64,000 bases of DNA from Streptomyces sp. NBC_01231 (GCA_035999765.1 CP108521.1:5208001-5272000), one strand, 5' to 3'. Counted from the stretch's first letter, positions 8,930 through 19,258 are shown. Notes: generated by a model not told the origin, from the sequence alone. Numbers and translations: made by a program.

Positions 8930-8938
8930 TGTGGACAA
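8930..8938 (-). promoter_or_regulatory. Perfect DnaA box upstream of parA
   Basis: TGTGGACAA, the reverse complement of the Streptomyces consensus DnaA box TTGTCCACA. It lies about 55 bases upstream of the parA ATG, close to a half-similar TCTGTGGAGAA at 8910-8920. Confidence 0.6.
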
Positions 8939-9033
8939 CTCCACACCCGCTCGGAGTGAACCGAGTGGCTTTCGGTCGCGGGGTTCGGCCGCGGCCCGGC
9001 CCCGGCTGATGATGCCGTGCAACAGTGAGCGAC

Positions 9034-9047
9034 GTTTCACGTGAAAC
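9034..9047. other. parS site between rsmG and parA
   Basis: Perfect GTTTCACGTGAAAC in the intergenic stretch upstream of the chosen parA start. Confidence 0.94.
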
Positions 9048-9162
9048 ACGATGCACAGCGAACAGGGACGAACTGCCGCGACACTCCGCATGCGTAGGTT
9101 GGGCAGCTTGTGTGGAGTACGCGTCGCCGTCAGGACGGATCAGCGCCCGGAACCTCGAGCGG

Positions 9163-9882
9163 TCACCCCCGACGCCGACGTGCCCGTCCCGTGCGGGCTG
9201 CTTTGGCTCGCTTTGCCGCGAACCGCACACCCCCCGGACTCTCGCCGACCTCCACTCGCACCACCGTGGACAGTGGATCGACCGTGCCCTCCCCGACATG
9301 CAGGATGGACGTCTCCACGGCGCCCAGCTTGCTCAGCGCCGTCGCCGCGCTCTTGAGCTCCTCCTCGGCGGTGTCGCCCTTGAGCGCGAGCATTTCCCCG
9401 TAAGGACGCAGCAGGGGAATGCCCCAGGTCGCCAGTCGGTCCAACGGGGCCACCGCCCGTGCCGTCACCACATGGACGGGCGTGATGGTGCCCATGACCT
9501 CTTCGGCCCGCCCGCGGACGACGGTCACATGGTCCAGTCCCAGCAGCTCGACGACCTCCGTCAGGAAGGTGGTGCGCCGCAGCAGGGGCTCAAGCAGCGT
9601 GATCTTCAGGTCCTCCCGCACCAGCGCCAGGGGAATACCGGGCAGACCCGCGCCCGAGCCGACATCGCACACCGTTACGCCCTCGGGTACGACCTCCGAA
9701 AGCACTGCGCAGTTCAACAGATGCCGCTCCCACAGGCGGGGCACCTCACGCGGCCCGATCAGACCGCGCTGCACACCCGCCTCAGCGAGCAGCTCCGCGT
9801 AGCGGACCGCGTCTGCGAAACGATCACCGAAGACCTCGCGCGCCTGCTCGGGCGCGGGGGGAAGCTCCACTGCCTCCGTCAC
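9163..9882 (-). CDS. rsmG: 16S rRNA (guanine527-N7)-methyltransferase RsmG (GidB)
   Basis: 239 residues. It shows the SAM-binding motif VCDVGSGAGLPGIPLAL and the RsmG-specific segments RLWERHLLNC and TARAVAPLDRL. It methylates G527 of 16S rRNA; loss of this enzyme gives low-level streptomycin resistance in Streptomyces. GTG 9882 has GGAAGGAC upstream. It is part of the minus-strand jag-rsmG-parAB order, with a hairpin between jag and this gene. Confidence 0.95.
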   Translation of the reverse strand: MTEAVELPPAPEQAREVFGDRFADAVRYAELLAEAGVQRGLIGPREVPRLWERHLLNCAVLSEVVPEGVTVCDVGSGAGLPGIPLALVREDLKITLLEPLLRRTTFLTEVVELLGLDHVTVVRGRAEEVMGTITPVHVVTARAVAPLDRLATWGIPLLRPYGEMLALKGDTAEEELKSAATALSKLGAVETSILHVGEGTVDPLSTVVRVEVGESPGGVRFAAKRAKAARTGRARRRRG

Positions 9883-9957
9883 GGGGGACCGTCCTTCCGT
9901 ACGGCACGGCGCACCGGCGCCGACTCCAGAACCACCAGAACTATCAGGCTGACAAAG

Positions 9958-9990
9958 TCCGGCCCCGCCTGCGCAACAGACGGGGCCGGA
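9958..9990 (-). terminator. Hairpin downstream of jag
   Basis: Perfect 10-bp GC-rich stem (9958-9967 with 9981-9990) and a 13-base loop between the jag stop and the rsmG start. It probably reduces read-through from jag to rsmG. Confidence 0.6.
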
Positions 9991-10006
9991 GGAACGTACG
10001 GACCGA

Positions 10007-10519
10007 TCAGGCGGGAAGCACAACGACGAAGCGCTGTGGCTCCTCGCCCTCGGACTCGCTGCGCAGCCCGGCGGCCTTGACTGCGTCGTGCACGACCTTG
10101 CGCTCGAACGGCGTCATCGGCTGCATCTTCACGGGCTCGCCCGAGCTCCTGACCTCGGCGGCGGCCTTGGCGCCCAGCTCGGACAGCTCGGCGCGCTTCG
10201 TCGCGCGGTAGCCCGCGATGTCCAGCATCAGTCGGCTGCGGTCGCCGGTCTCCCGGTGCACGGCCAGGCGCGTGAGCTCCTGCAGGGCTTCCAGCACCTC
10301 GCCGTCACGACCCACCAGCTTCTGCAGGTCACGACCACTCGTGTCGCTGATGATCGAGACGGCGGCCCGGTCGGCCTCGACGTCCATGTCGATGTCGCCG
10401 TCGAGATCGGCGATGTCCAGCAGACCCTCAAGGTAGTCCGCCGCGATCTCGCCCTCCTGCTCGAGGCGGGTCAGGGTGTCTGCACCCTCGGCAGCGGCGG
10501 AGGTGGTGCCTTCCGTCAC
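10007..10519 (-). CDS. jag: Jag/KhpB-type RNA-binding protein (KH and R3H domains)
   Basis: 170 residues. A KH-like domain (LVGRDGEVLEALQELTRLAV, with a GRDG loop) is followed by an R3H-type domain (MTPFERKVVHDAVK). Jag/KhpB proteins bind RNA and are encoded next to yidC in most Gram-positive bacteria, as here. In streptococci they influence cell elongation; the target in Streptomyces is not known to me. GTG start, 15 bases after the yidC stop. Confidence 0.92.
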   Translation of the reverse strand: MTEGTTSAAAEGADTLTRLEQEGEIAADYLEGLLDIADLDGDIDMDVEADRAAVSIISDTSGRDLQKLVGRDGEVLEALQELTRLAVHRETGDRSRLMLDIAGYRATKRAELSELGAKAAAEVRSSGEPVKMQPMTPFERKVVHDAVKAAGLRSESEGEEPQRFVVVLPA

Positions 10520-10534
10520 GGGATGGACTCCTTC

Positions 10535-11800
10535 TTACTTCTTGGACGGGGACTTGGGCCGCTGCGGGCCCTTGCGCTGTCCGGACTGGGCCTTGCTGCG
10601 GGTGCCGCCACCGGGCTTCTGCGGGGCGTTCTTGGCGGCGGGCTTGGTGTCCTCGGGCTCATCGGACTTGCTCAGCGACGTGGTCTCGCCGGCTGCCTTC
10701 GCGGCTCCGGACTGGCGCTGGGACTTGCTCTGCCGCTTGGGCTGCTGCCTCTTGGGAGCAGCGGCGCTCGTCGACGTGCCGTCCTCGGCCTGGTCCGCCT
10801 CGACCTGGGTCTCGCCCCTCACCACGGTGCCGTCCGCCTGGGCCGTGAAGCCCGCCTTGTTCAGGCCGTTGATGAACTTGCGCTCGAACTCGTTGCGGTC
10901 GCGCCCCTTGGCCACGATGGCCTTGACGATGGCCTTCTCACCACGGCTGCGCGTCTTGCCGTGGTGCGTGACGTGCTTGTACAGACGCTCCAGATACGAA
11001 GCCTGGGCCTTGGAACCCGGGGTCGGGTTGTTGTGGATGACGTACATCTGCTGGCCCATGGTCCACACGTTGGTGGTCAGCCAGTAGACGAGGACACCGA
11101 CCGGGAAGTTGATGCCGAAGACGGCGAACATGACCGGGAAGACGTACATCAGCATCTTCTGCTGCTGCATGAACGGCGTCTTCACCGTGGTGTCGACGTT
11201 CTTCGTCATCAGCTGACGCTGCGTGTAGAACTGCGAGGCCGACATCATGACGATCATGACCGCGGTCACGATGCGGACGGTGGTCAGCGACGCGTCGAGC
11301 GCGACGACGTCCGCAGAGCTGTCGGTGAACTTCGCGGCCAGCGGGGCACCGAAGATGTGCGCCTTCTGAGCGCTCTGCAGCAGGCTTGTGTTGATGACGC
11401 CGATGGTGTCGTTGTTCGCGATGCCGTTGAGCACGTGGTACAGGGCAAAGAAGAACGGAGACTGCGCCAGGATGGGAAGGCACGAGGAGAGCGGGTTGGT
11501 GCCCGTCTCCTTGTACAGCTTCATCATCTCTTCGGACTGACGCTGTTTGTCGTTCTTGTAGCGTTCCTGGATCTTCTTCATCTCGGGCTGCAGCGTCTGC
11601 ATGGCCCGGGTCGCCTTGATCTGCTTCACGAAGAGCGGGATCAGGCAGATGCGGATCAGGATCACCAGCGACACGATGGACAGGCCCCAGGCCCACCCCG
11701 TGTCAGGGCCGAAAAGGGACCCGTACACCGTGTGGAACTGGACGATGACCCAGGAGACAGGTGTCGTGATGAAGCTGAAGAAGCTGGCAATCGTGTCCAC
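10535..11800 (-). CDS. yidC: Membrane protein insertase YidC
   Basis: 421 residues. An N-terminal transmembrane region ([21 protein letters not shown]) and the 60KD_IMP/YidC core with family-typical [23 protein letters not shown] and [24 protein letters not shown] are followed by a long basic Lys/Arg/Ser/Gln-rich cytoplasmic tail (about residues 290-421) that may bind ribosomes. It inserts membrane proteins with or without SecYEG. The GTG start is preceded by AAGGAG, three bases from the yidD stop. Confidence 0.96.
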   Translation of the reverse strand: MDTIASFFSFITTPVSWVIVQFHTVYGSLFGPDTGWAWGLSIVSLVILIRICLIPLFVKQIKATRAMQTLQPEMKKIQERYKNDKQRQSEEMMKLYKETGTNPLSSCLPILAQSPFFFALYHVLNGIANNDTIGVINTSLLQSAQKAHIFGAPLAAKFTDSSADVVALDASLTTVRIVTAVMIVMMSASQFYTQRQLMTKNVDTTVKTPFMQQQKMLMYVFPVMFAVFGINFPVGVLVYWLTTNVWTMGQQMYVIHNNPTPGSKAQASYLERLYKHVTHHGKTRSRGEKAIVKAIVAKGRDRNEFERKFINGLNKAGFTAQADGTVVRGETQVEADQAEDGTSTSAAAPKRQQPKRQSKSQRQSGAAKAAGETTSLSKSDEPEDTKPAAKNAPQKPGGGTRSKAQSGQRKGPQRPKSPSKK

Positions 11801-11803
11801 TAA

Positions 11804-12157
11804 TCATGCTCCTTGGGCATGGGACGGGGTCTCTGCGGCCGGGCTCGTAGGAGCCTGCCCCTGGGTGGCCGGTTCGGCGGAGGAGGGCCCGCCCTTGCGT
11901 GCACGCCAGGCGTTACGCAGCATTTCGTGCCACCGCGGACGCTTGCGCGGCGGAACATGATCCACACCGCCCAGCGACCACGGATTGCATCGCAGGATGC
12001 GCCAGGCCGTGAACGCCGTTCCCTTGACCGCGCCATGGCGGTCGATGGCCTGGTAGCCGTAGTGGGAGCACGACGGGTAGTACTTGCACACCGGCCCGAG
12101 CAACGGACTGATGGTCCACTGGTACAGCTTGATCAGCGCCAGCAGCGGGTACTTCAT
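11804..12157 (-). CDS. yidD: Membrane protein insertion efficiency factor YidD
   Basis: 117 residues. The N-terminal 75 carry the YidD signature: [27 protein letters not shown] and [17 protein letters not shown], with the conserved cysteines. The tail is Ala/Pro-rich. It assists YidC-dependent insertion at the membrane. ATG 12157 overlaps the rnpA stop (ATGA), and yidC follows directly. Confidence 0.95.
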   Translation of the reverse strand: MKYPLLALIKLYQWTISPLLGPVCKYYPSCSHYGYQAIDRHGAVKGTAFTAWRILRCNPWSLGGVDHVPPRKRPRWHEMLRNAWRARKGGPSSAEPATQGQAPTSPAAETPSHAQGA

Positions 12158-12525
12158 CGCGCGCCCCCTCCCAGAAGCCGCTCGATGGCGGCGTCCAGGT
12201 CTCGGGCCAGTTGTGCGTGGTCGGCGTCACCCGTGCCGGGCAACGCTCGTACGACTACCAGGCTACCGGGGGGCAGCAGGGCGACTCGATCGCGCATCAG
12301 ATGACGAAGCCTGCGCTTCACCTTGTTGCGCACCACCGCACCGCCCACGGCCTTGCTGACAACGAAACCCGCACGCGTTGGGGAAGCGCTCTCCCCAGGC
12401 GCGTGCGGGTCCGTGGCACCGCTACGAAAGTGGACGACGAGAGTCGGGCGTCCAGCCCGACGGCCCCGTCGTACCGCGGTCGCGAAGTCCTCGCGCCGCC
12501 TCAGCCGATGCTCGGTAGGCAGCAC
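12154..12525 (-). CDS. rnpA: Ribonuclease P protein component
   Basis: 123 residues. It begins [25 protein letters not shown] and contains the RNP-B motif [13 protein letters not shown], the RNA-contacting helix. It is the protein subunit that helps the catalytic RNase P RNA mature tRNA 5' ends. It lies between rpmH and yidD in the universal order and overlaps yidD by four bases. Confidence 0.96.
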   Translation of the reverse strand: MLPTEHRLRRREDFATAVRRGRRAGRPTLVVHFRSGATDPHAPGESASPTRAGFVVSKAVGGAVVRNKVKRRLRHLMRDRVALLPPGSLVVVRALPGTGDADHAQLARDLDAAIERLLGGGAR

Positions 12526-12546
12526 GACGTCATGACCTGATCGGGA

Positions 12547-12684
12547 TCAGGCGGACAGGCTGGCGCGACCCTTGCTGCGGCGGTTCGCGAGAATCGCGCG
12601 GCCGGCACGGGTGCGCATCCGCAGGCGGAAGCCGTGGGTCTTGGCGCGACGACGGTTGTTCGGCTGGAAGGTGCGCTTGCTCAC
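12547..12684 (-). CDS. rpmH: Ribosomal protein bL34
   Basis: 45 residues starting [19 protein letters not shown], the almost invariant bL34 sequence. A GTG start at 12684 and TGA at 12547-12549. It is divergent from dnaA and followed by rnpA 21 bases downstream. Confidence 0.97.
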   Translation of the reverse strand: MSKRTFQPNNRRRAKTHGFRLRMRTRAGRAILANRRSKGRASLSA

Positions 12685-13056
12685 TCGGGGGCTCCAGAGA
12701 TAAATCGGGGTTTTCGGGGTGCCGTCCTGGCTGTCACCGTGCGCCCACGAGTAGCTCGCGTTACGCCCGAGTGCACCGCTGACCGATCACCCAAATGATC
12801 TGTGCCCATCGGAGGCAGGCGGCAGCAGCCATCGACAACTCGACCTGGTTACGGTACGCGCGGCTACGCCATCCGGTCAAACCAGGGGTCACCGGGAGAC
12901 ACTATCCACAGCCTGGGGACAACAACTTGAACCGTACCCGCCGCCCTGACTACCGTGGCTGAACTCCGATTCGTTCCCTTGTAGCTGCCCCACCCCCTTT
13001 GAATCCCGACCCGTCCCGAACCACACGTTCGTGGGACCCATGAGAGAGCGTGCCCT
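12685..13056. promoter_or_regulatory. rpmH-dnaA divergent control region with DnaA-box-like sequences
   Basis: 372 bases without a gene, carrying promoters for rpmH (minus) and dnaA (plus). Two DnaA-box-like sequences face each other: CTATCCACA at 12902-12910 (two mismatches) and TGGGGACAA at 12914-12922 (minus-strand box, one mismatch). DnaA boxes in this position are known to autoregulate dnaA in Streptomyces, so the pair probably serves that role. Confidence 0.65.
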
Positions 13057-15063
13057 GTGGCTGATGTACCTGCCGATCTTGCCGCAGTGTGGCCACGAGT
13101 ACTGGAGCAACTTCTCGGCGAGGGCAGAGGGCAGGGTGTCGAGACCAAGGACGAGCACTGGATCCGGCGCTGCCAGCCCCTGGCCCTGGTGGCGGACACC
13201 GCCCTGCTCGCCGTACCGAACGAATTCGCGAAAGGCGTGCTCGAAGGGCGCCTCGCGCCGGTCGTCAGTGAGACGCTGAGCCGCGAGTGCGGCCGCCCGA
13301 TCCGGATCGCGATCACGGTCGACGACTCGGCCGGCGAGCCCGCGCCCACTCCCGCGCCGCCTGCCCGGCCCCCGTCGCGCTACGAGGAGCCTGAGCTCCC
13401 TCCCGCCCAGTACGAGGGGGGATACGGCCGCCATCGCGCGGACGACCACATGCCCGGCCGCTCCGAGCAGCGCCCCGGGCCTCAGGGCGACCGCGACCAC
13501 CCATCCCACGCGGCCCACCCTTCTCGGCCGGACCAGCTCCCGACCGCCCGCCCCGCTTACCCCTCCGAGTACCAGCGCCCGGAGCCCGGCTCCTGGCCGC
13601 GCCCGCCGCAGGACGAGTACAGCTGGCAGCAGCAGCGGCTCGGCTTCCCGGAGCGCGACCCGTACGCGTCGCCGTCACAGGACTCCTATGGCCCCCCGCC
13701 GCAGGACTCCTACCGGCCCCCGTCCCAGGATTCGTACGGGCCCCCCTCGCAGGACTCGTACTCCTCCCAGGACTACCGTCAGCAGCCGCCTGAGCGCTCC
13801 GCGTACGACGGGCAGCGTCCGGACTACGACCAGCGCCCCGACTACGACAAGCGGTCGGAGTACGACCAATCGCGCGGCGACTACGACCCACGCGACGGCC
13901 GCCGGGACCGGTCGGACGGCCCGTCCGGACGCGTCCACCGCGGCGGACCGGTCGGTTCCTCGCTGCCCGCCACCGGCGCCCCCGGCCCGCTGGCCGCGCA
14001 GCCCGCGCCGGCGACCGGCCCCGGTGAGCCGACCGCGCGCCTGAATCCGAAGTACCTCTTCGACACGTTCGTCATCGGCGCCTCCAACCGCTTCGCGCAC
14101 GCGGCGGCGGTGGCCGTCGCCGAGGCGCCGGCGAAGGCGTACAACCCGCTCTTCATCTACGGGGAGTCGGGTCTCGGCAAGACGCACCTGCTGCACGCCA
14201 TCGGCCACTACGCGCGCAGCCTCTACCCGGGCACCCGCGTGCGGTATGTGAGCTCGGAGGAGTTCACCAACGAGTTCATCAACTCGATCCGCGACGGCAA
14301 GGGCGACAGCTTCCGCAAGCGCTACCGCGAAATGGACATCCTGCTCGTCGACGACATCCAGTTCCTGGCGGACAAGGAGTCGACGCAGGAGGAGTTCTTC
14401 CACACCTTCAACACGCTCCACAACGCCAACAAGCAGATCGTGCTCTCCAGTGACCGGCCGCCCAAGCAGCTGGTGACCCTGGAGGACAGGCTGCGGAACC
14501 GTTTCGAGTGGGGCCTGATCACCGACGTCCAGCCGCCAGAGCTGGAGACCCGTATCGCGATCCTGCGCAAGAAGGCGGTCCAGGAGCAGCTCAACGCCCC
14601 ACCCGAGGTACTGGAGTTCATCGCGTCCCGGATCTCGCGCAACATCCGCGAGCTGGAGGGCGCGCTGATCCGGGTGACGGCCTTCGCGTCGCTCAATCGG
14701 CAGCCGGTGGATCTGGGCCTCACGGAGATCGTCCTCAAGGACCTGATTCCCGGCGGCGAGGACTCGGCACCCGAGATCACCTCCACGGCCATCATGAGCG
14801 CGACCGCCGACTACTTCGGGCTCACGGTCGAGGACCTGTGCGGCACCTCGCGCGGCCGCGCGCTCGTCACGGCCCGCCAGATCGCCATGTACCTGTGCCG
14901 AGAGCTCACGGACCTCTCCCTGCCGAAGATCGGCGCGCTGTTCGGCGGCCGCGACCACACGACCGTCATGCACGCGGACCGCAAAATCCGCAATCTGATG
15001 GCCGAGCGGCGCTCCATCTACAACCAGGTGACCGAGCTGACGAACCGCATCAAGAACGGCTGA
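13057..15063 (+). CDS. dnaA: Chromosomal replication initiator DnaA
   Basis: 668 residues. Domain I (about 1-90) is followed by a very long disordered domain II (about 90-325) rich in Pro, Tyr, Gln and Asp. The AAA+ domain III has Walker [11 protein letters not shown] near residue 368 and Walker [11 protein letters not shown]. Domain IV carries the DnaA signature [15 protein letters not shown] that reads DnaA boxes. Domain II has tandem repeats of QDSYGPP and YDQRPD type; enlarged domain II is a Streptomyces trait. GTG 13057 gives the expected start [12 protein letters not shown]. It binds the boxes in the oriC region that follows. Confidence 0.97.
   Translation: MADVPADLAAVWPRVLEQLLGEGRGQGVETKDEHWIRRCQPLALVADTALLAVPNEFAKGVLEGRLAPVVSETLSRECGRPIRIAITVDDSAGEPAPTPAPPARPPSRYEEPELPPAQYEGGYGRHRADDHMPGRSEQRPGPQGDRDHPSHAAHPSRPDQLPTARPAYPSEYQRPEPGSWPRPPQDEYSWQQQRLGFPERDPYASPSQDSYGPPPQDSYRPPSQDSYGPPSQDSYSSQDYRQQPPERSAYDGQRPDYDQRPDYDKRSEYDQSRGDYDPRDGRRDRSDGPSGRVHRGGPVGSSLPATGAPGPLAAQPAPATGPGEPTARLNPKYLFDTFVIGASNRFAHAAAVAVAEAPAKAYNPLFIYGESGLGKTHLLHAIGHYARSLYPGTRVRYVSSEEFTNEFINSIRDGKGDSFRKRYREMDILLVDDIQFLADKESTQEEFFHTFNTLHNANKQIVLSSDRPPKQLVTLEDRLRNRFEWGLITDVQPPELETRIAILRKKAVQEQLNAPPEVLEFIASRISRNIRELEGALIRVTAFASLNRQPVDLGLTEIVLKDLIPGGEDSAPEITSTAIMSATADYFGLTVEDLCGTSRGRALVTARQIAMYLCRELTDLSLPKIGALFGGRDHTTVMHADRKIRNLMAERRSIYNQVTELTNRIKNG
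13678..13780 (+). repeat. In-frame tandem repeat in dnaA domain II
   Basis: About four copies of a 24-base unit encoding QDSYGPPP / QDSYRPPS / QDSYGPPS, with a shorter last copy QDSYSS. A second, looser Tyr-Asp repeat ([16 protein letters not shown]) follows at about 13815-13890. All stay in frame. Confidence 0.85.
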
Positions 15064-15083
15064 CCGACGCACAGACCGACGCT

Positions 15084-15119
15084 GAGGGCGTCCCCGGAGG
15101 GAGTTCCGGGGACGCCCTC
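15084..15119 (+). terminator. dnaA terminator
   Basis: Perfect 14-bp stem (15084-15097 with 15106-15119) and an 8-base loop, 20 bases after the dnaA stop. It separates dnaA transcription from oriC. Confidence 0.85.
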
Positions 15120-15920
15120 CTTCATGTCGCGCTCGCCCTCTGTTCGATTACCTGCCGGGTTACGGCCTCTCTCCACAGATCTGCTGACTTTTTCGCGTCC
15201 ACACCCTGGGGACTGGGAAGTTGTCCAGAACGTGTCCACAGCCTCCTCGGTCGGAAGGCCATCGGACCAGGTCAGGTACTTGTGGATTAGTGGACGAACG
15301 ATCTCCACAGGCTGTGGACAGAGCGGTGATCCACAGCCTGTGCATCGAGTTGTCCACCGACAACCCACAGGCTGAGGACGGTTGTCCCCAGTGATCCCGG
15401 GCTTCTCCACATGACTGTCCACTGTTCGGCAACGCGACGCGCCTGATCACCGGGTCGAGTGAAAGGCGTCACACGAAGGTGCCGGGTTGGGCTGTGGGAA
15501 AACCGGGAAAAGCTGGGGACGGCGCTGGGGAGAACTCGCCTCGGGCTGTGCATGGAGTGTGCAGAACTTTCCGTTCTCCACAGAGAGGCCCGGTTGTCCA
15601 CCGCCTCCGCCCACAGGGCCCGTGGACAAAATTTCCCGGCTGACCTGCGCAAACGGGGTTATCCACGGTATCCACAGCCCCTACTACTACTCCCAACTAG
15701 AGAGAGCTGGGAATCCGTTTCGAAGGGGGTCCTGTGCACAACTCGCTGTCCGGCTCCCGACTGCCCCTCGTCACGACTTGACCCCGAGAGGCACCTACTG
15801 TCAGTGCCGTGCGTCAGACTGTTCCCCGGTGTCCTTCCCGCCACAGGGACCGACGACACCGCGACAGACGACGAAGCCAGGCAGGCCGAGAAGCGCCGGC
15901 AACAGCAGGAGGCGGCAACA
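15120..15920. other. Chromosomal origin of replication (oriC)
   Basis: About 800 bases between dnaA and dnaN without a gene and packed with DnaA-box-like 9-mers on both strands. One mismatch to TTGTCCACA: 15221, 15232, 15350, 15382, 15403, 15574 and 15594 (plus), 15313, 15621 and 15733 (minus). Two mismatches: 15169, 15195, 15301, 15327, 15415, 15668 (plus) and 15281 (minus), among others. No copy is a perfect match. Many boxes clustered between dnaA and dnaN is the known Streptomyces oriC design. The dnaN promoter must lie in the right part, near 15700-15850. Confidence 0.93.
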
Positions 15921-17051
15921 GTGAAGATCCGGGTGGAACGCGACGTACTCGCGGAGGCAGTGGCCTGGGCGGCTCGCAGCCTCCCGGCCCGTCCGCCGGC
16001 GCCTGTCCTCGCCGGCCTTCTGCTGAAGGCCGAGGAAGGCCAGCTGAGCCTGTCCAGCTTCGACTACGAGGTCTCCGCGCGGGTCTCCGTGGAGGCGGAG
16101 GTCGACGAGGAGGGCACGGTCCTCGTCTCGGGCCGGCTGCTCGCCGACATCTCCCGCGCCCTGCCCAACCGCCCGGTGGAGATTTCCACAGACGGTGTAC
16201 GGGCGACGGTGGTCTGCGGCTCCTCGCGGTTCACACTCCACACCCTGCCTGTGGAGGAGTACCCGGCCCTGCCGCAGATGCCGAACGCCACGGGCACGGT
16301 CCCTGGTGAGGTCTTCGCCGCCGCAGCCGCCCAGGTCGCCATCGCCGCCGGACGCGACGACACGCTGCCCGTCCTCACCGGTGTGCGCATCGAGATCGAG
16401 GGCGACACCGTCACGCTGGCGTCCACCGACCGCTACCGCTTCGCCGTCCGCGAGTTCCTGTGGAAGCCGGAGAACCCGGAGGCCTCCGCGGTGGCCCTGG
16501 TGCCCGCCAAGACCCTCCTGGACACCGCCAAGGCCCTCACGAGCGGCGACAGCGTCATCCTGGCGCTGTCCGGTTCGGGTGCGGGCGAGGGCCTGATCGG
16601 TTTCGAGGGTGCCGGCCGTCGTACGACGACCCGCCTCCTGGAGGGCGACCTCCCGAAGTACCGTTCGCTGTTCCCGACGGAGTTCAACTCCGTCGCCGTG
16701 ATCGAAACGGCCCCCTTCGTGGAGGCCGTCAAGCGCGTCGCCCTGGTCGCCGAACGGAACACGCCGGTGCGGCTCAGCTTCGAGCAGGGCGTGCTCATCC
16801 TGGAGGCGGGCTCCAGCGACGACGCACAGGCTGTGGAGCGAGTCGACGCCCAGCTGGAGGGCGACGACGTCTCGATCGCCTTCAACCCGACCTTCCTGCT
16901 GGACGGTCTGAGCGCCATCGACTCCCCGGTGGCCCAGCTGTCCTTCACGACGTCCACGAAGCCCGCACTGCTGAGCGGCAAGCCTGCGCTGGACGCCGAG
17001 GCGGACGAGGCCTACAAGTACCTGATCATGCCGGTGCGCCTGAGCGGCTGA
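15921..17051 (+). CDS. dnaN: DNA polymerase III sliding clamp (beta subunit)
   Basis: 376 residues with three repeated clamp domains. Family segments include VLAEAVAWAARSLPARPPAPVLAGLLL, LPVLTGVRIEIEGDTVTLASTDRYR and the C-terminal YLIMPVRLSG. It encircles DNA and tethers the polymerase. GTG 15921 was chosen because AGGAGG lies nine bases upstream and the protein begins with the expected KIRVERDVLAEAV; the frame is open far upstream into oriC, but that part is not clamp-like. Confidence 0.97.
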   Translation: MKIRVERDVLAEAVAWAARSLPARPPAPVLAGLLLKAEEGQLSLSSFDYEVSARVSVEAEVDEEGTVLVSGRLLADISRALPNRPVEISTDGVRATVVCGSSRFTLHTLPVEEYPALPQMPNATGTVPGEVFAAAAAQVAIAAGRDDTLPVLTGVRIEIEGDTVTLASTDRYRFAVREFLWKPENPEASAVALVPAKTLLDTAKALTSGDSVILALSGSGAGEGLIGFEGAGRRTTTRLLEGDLPKYRSLFPTEFNSVAVIETAPFVEAVKRVALVAERNTPVRLSFEQGVLILEAGSSDDAQAVERVDAQLEGDDVSIAFNPTFLLDGLSAIDSPVAQLSFTTSTKPALLSGKPALDAEADEAYKYLIMPVRLSG

Positions 17052-17208
17052 TCACGCCCGTCGGAGAACCCGCAGGTCGGGGCGTACGTTTGAGCGCGTA
17101 TGCCCACAGGTGTGAGCGAGCGTCCGGGTTTAGGCTCGGACGCAGGTACGAAAGTGCCGCGGCACGGATGTGCCGTCACGCCACCTCGCAAAACCTAAGG
17201 AACAACTG

Positions 17209-18084
17209 ATGGAGCTCGGTCTCGTCGGCCTCGGCAAGATGGGCGGCAACATGCGCGAGCGGATACGCCGCGCAGGTCACACCGTCATCGGATACGACCG
17301 CAACCCGGACCTCGCCGATGTCCACAGCCTCTCCGAGCTTGTGGGCAAGCTCAAGGGCCCGCGTGTGATCTGGGTGATGGTCCCGGCCGGTGGCCCGACC
17401 CAGTCGACCGTCGACGAGCTCGCCGAGCTGCTGGAGCCGGGTGATGTCGTCGTGGACGGCGGGAACTCCCGCTGGACGGACGACGAGAAGCATGCCGAGG
17501 AGCTGGCGGCCAAGGGCATCGGCTTCGTCGACTGCGGCGTCTCCGGCGGCGTCTGGGGGCTGGAGAACGGCTACGCGCTGATGTTCGGCGGTGACGCGGA
17601 GAACGTCGCCAAGGTGCAGCCGATCTTCGACGCGCTGAAGCCCGAGGGCGACGTCGGCGCCGTGCACGCGGGCAAGGTCGGCGCGGGCCACTTCGCGAAG
17701 ATGGTCCACAACGGCATCGAGTACGCGATGATGCAGGCCTACGCGGAGGGTTGGGAACTGCTGGAGAAGGTCGACTCCGTGACCGACGTCCGGGAGGTCT
17801 TCCGCTCCTGGCAGGAGGGCACGGTCATCCGTTCCTGGCTGCTGGACCTCGCGGTGAACGCCCTCGACGAGGACGAGCACCTGGACAGGCTGAAGGGTTT
17901 CGCACAGGACTCCGGCGAAGGACGCTGGACTGTGGAAGCCGCCATCGACAACGCCGTGCCGCTTCCCGCGATCACGGCCTCCCTCTTCGCGCGGTTCTCG
18001 TCGCGCCAGGAGGACTCTCCGCAGATGAAGATGATCGCCGCGCTGCGCAACCAGTTCGGCGGTCACGCGGTCGAGAAGAAGTAA
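17209..18084 (+). CDS. gnd: 6-phosphogluconate dehydrogenase, decarboxylating (short, YqeC type)
   Basis: 291 residues. It has an N-terminal Rossmann motif [12 protein letters not shown], the substrate-binding [21 protein letters not shown] and catalytic-region [21 protein letters not shown]. It oxidises 6-phosphogluconate to ribulose 5-phosphate and CO2 in the pentose phosphate pathway. The length fits the short family rather than the 480-residue form. ATG 17209 has AAGGA upstream. Its position between dnaN and recF is usual in Streptomyces. A weak 7-bp hairpin at 17120-17143 lies upstream. Confidence 0.93.
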   Translation: MELGLVGLGKMGGNMRERIRRAGHTVIGYDRNPDLADVHSLSELVGKLKGPRVIWVMVPAGGPTQSTVDELAELLEPGDVVVDGGNSRWTDDEKHAEELAAKGIGFVDCGVSGGVWGLENGYALMFGGDAENVAKVQPIFDALKPEGDVGAVHAGKVGAGHFAKMVHNGIEYAMMQAYAEGWELLEKVDSVTDVREVFRSWQEGTVIRSWLLDLAVNALDEDEHLDRLKGFAQDSGEGRWTVEAAIDNAVPLPAITASLFARFSSRQEDSPQMKMIAALRNQFGGHAVEKK

Positions 18085-18136
18085 TCCACAGGGCTGCTCA
18101 GCGGTCCACAACCCTGGGGGAGGTCGGCGAACGACC

Positions 18137-19258
18137 ATGCACGTCACGCATCTGTCGCTGGCCGACTTCCGCTCGTACGCCCGGGTCGAGGTTCCGCTCG
18201 ACCCGGGCGTCACCGCCTTCGTCGGCCCGAACGGGCAGGGCAAGACGAACCTGGTCGAGGCGGTGGGCTACCTCGCCACCCTCGGCAGCCACCGCGTCTC
18301 CTCCGACGCCCCGCTGGTCCGCGTGGGCGCCGACCGCGCGGTCGTCCGCGCCCAGGTCAAGCAGGGCGAGCGGCAGCAGCTGGTCGAGCTGGAGCTCAAC
18401 CCCGGCAAGGCCAACCGTGCCCGTATCAACAGGTCCTCGCAGGTCAGGCCGCGTGATGTGCTCGGCATCGTGCGGACCGTGCTGTTCGCCCCCGAGGACC
18501 TCGCCCTGGTCAAGGGCGACCCAGGTGAGCGCCGCCGCTTCCTCGACGAGTTGATCACCGCCCGCTCCCCGCGCATGGCCGGCGTCCGCTCCGACTACGA
18601 GCGGGTGCTCAAGCAGCGCAACACCCTGCTGAAGTCGGCCGCGCTCGCTCGACGGCACGGCGGTCGCTCCATGGACCTGTCCACGCTCGACGTCTGGGAC
18701 CAGCACCTCGCGCGGGTGGGGGCCGAACTGCTCGCCCAGCGTCTGGACCTGATCGCCGCGATCCAGCCCCTCGCCGACAAGGCGTACGAACAGCTGGCCC
18801 CCGGCGGCGGCCCGGTGGCCCTCGACTACAAGCCGTCCGCGCCCGGTGAGGCACACACGCGGGAGGACCTCTACGAGCAGCTGATGGCCGCGCTCGCCGA
18901 GGCCCGCAAGCAGGAGATCGAGCGGGGGGTCACCCTCGTGGGGCCGCATCGGGACGATCTGCTTCTCAAACTCGGTCAGCTGCCGGCCAAGGGGTACGCC
19001 TCCCACGGCGAGTCGTGGTCCTACGCGTTGGCGCTGCGCCTGGCGTCGTACGACCTCCTCAGGGCCGAGGGCAACGAGCCGGTGCTGGTCCTCGACGACG
19101 TCTTCGCCGAGTTGGACACCCGTCGTCGCGAACGCCTGGCCGAACTGGTCGCGCCGGGCGAGCAGGTCCTGGTGACGGCCGCGGTCGACGACGACGTGCC
19201 GCACGTACTGGCGGGGACGCGGTTCGCGGTGTCGGACGGGGCGGTGGAGCGCGTATGA
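18137..19258 (+). CDS. recF: DNA replication and repair protein RecF
   Basis: 373 residues. It has Walker [14 protein letters not shown] near the N-terminus, the ABC-type signature region [21 protein letters not shown] with Walker B, and the RecF-typical [11 protein letters not shown]. It is an SMC-like ATPase that helps load RecA at gaps. The stop overlaps the start of the next gene (ATGA). Confidence 0.96.
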   Translation: MHVTHLSLADFRSYARVEVPLDPGVTAFVGPNGQGKTNLVEAVGYLATLGSHRVSSDAPLVRVGADRAVVRAQVKQGERQQLVELELNPGKANRARINRSSQVRPRDVLGIVRTVLFAPEDLALVKGDPGERRRFLDELITARSPRMAGVRSDYERVLKQRNTLLKSAALARRHGGRSMDLSTLDVWDQHLARVGAELLAQRLDLIAAIQPLADKAYEQLAPGGGPVALDYKPSAPGEAHTREDLYEQLMAALAEARKQEIERGVTLVGPHRDDLLLKLGQLPAKGYASHGESWSYALALRLASYDLLRAEGNEPVLVLDDVFAELDTRRRERLAELVAPGEQVLVTAAVDDDVPHVLAGTRFAVSDGAVERV

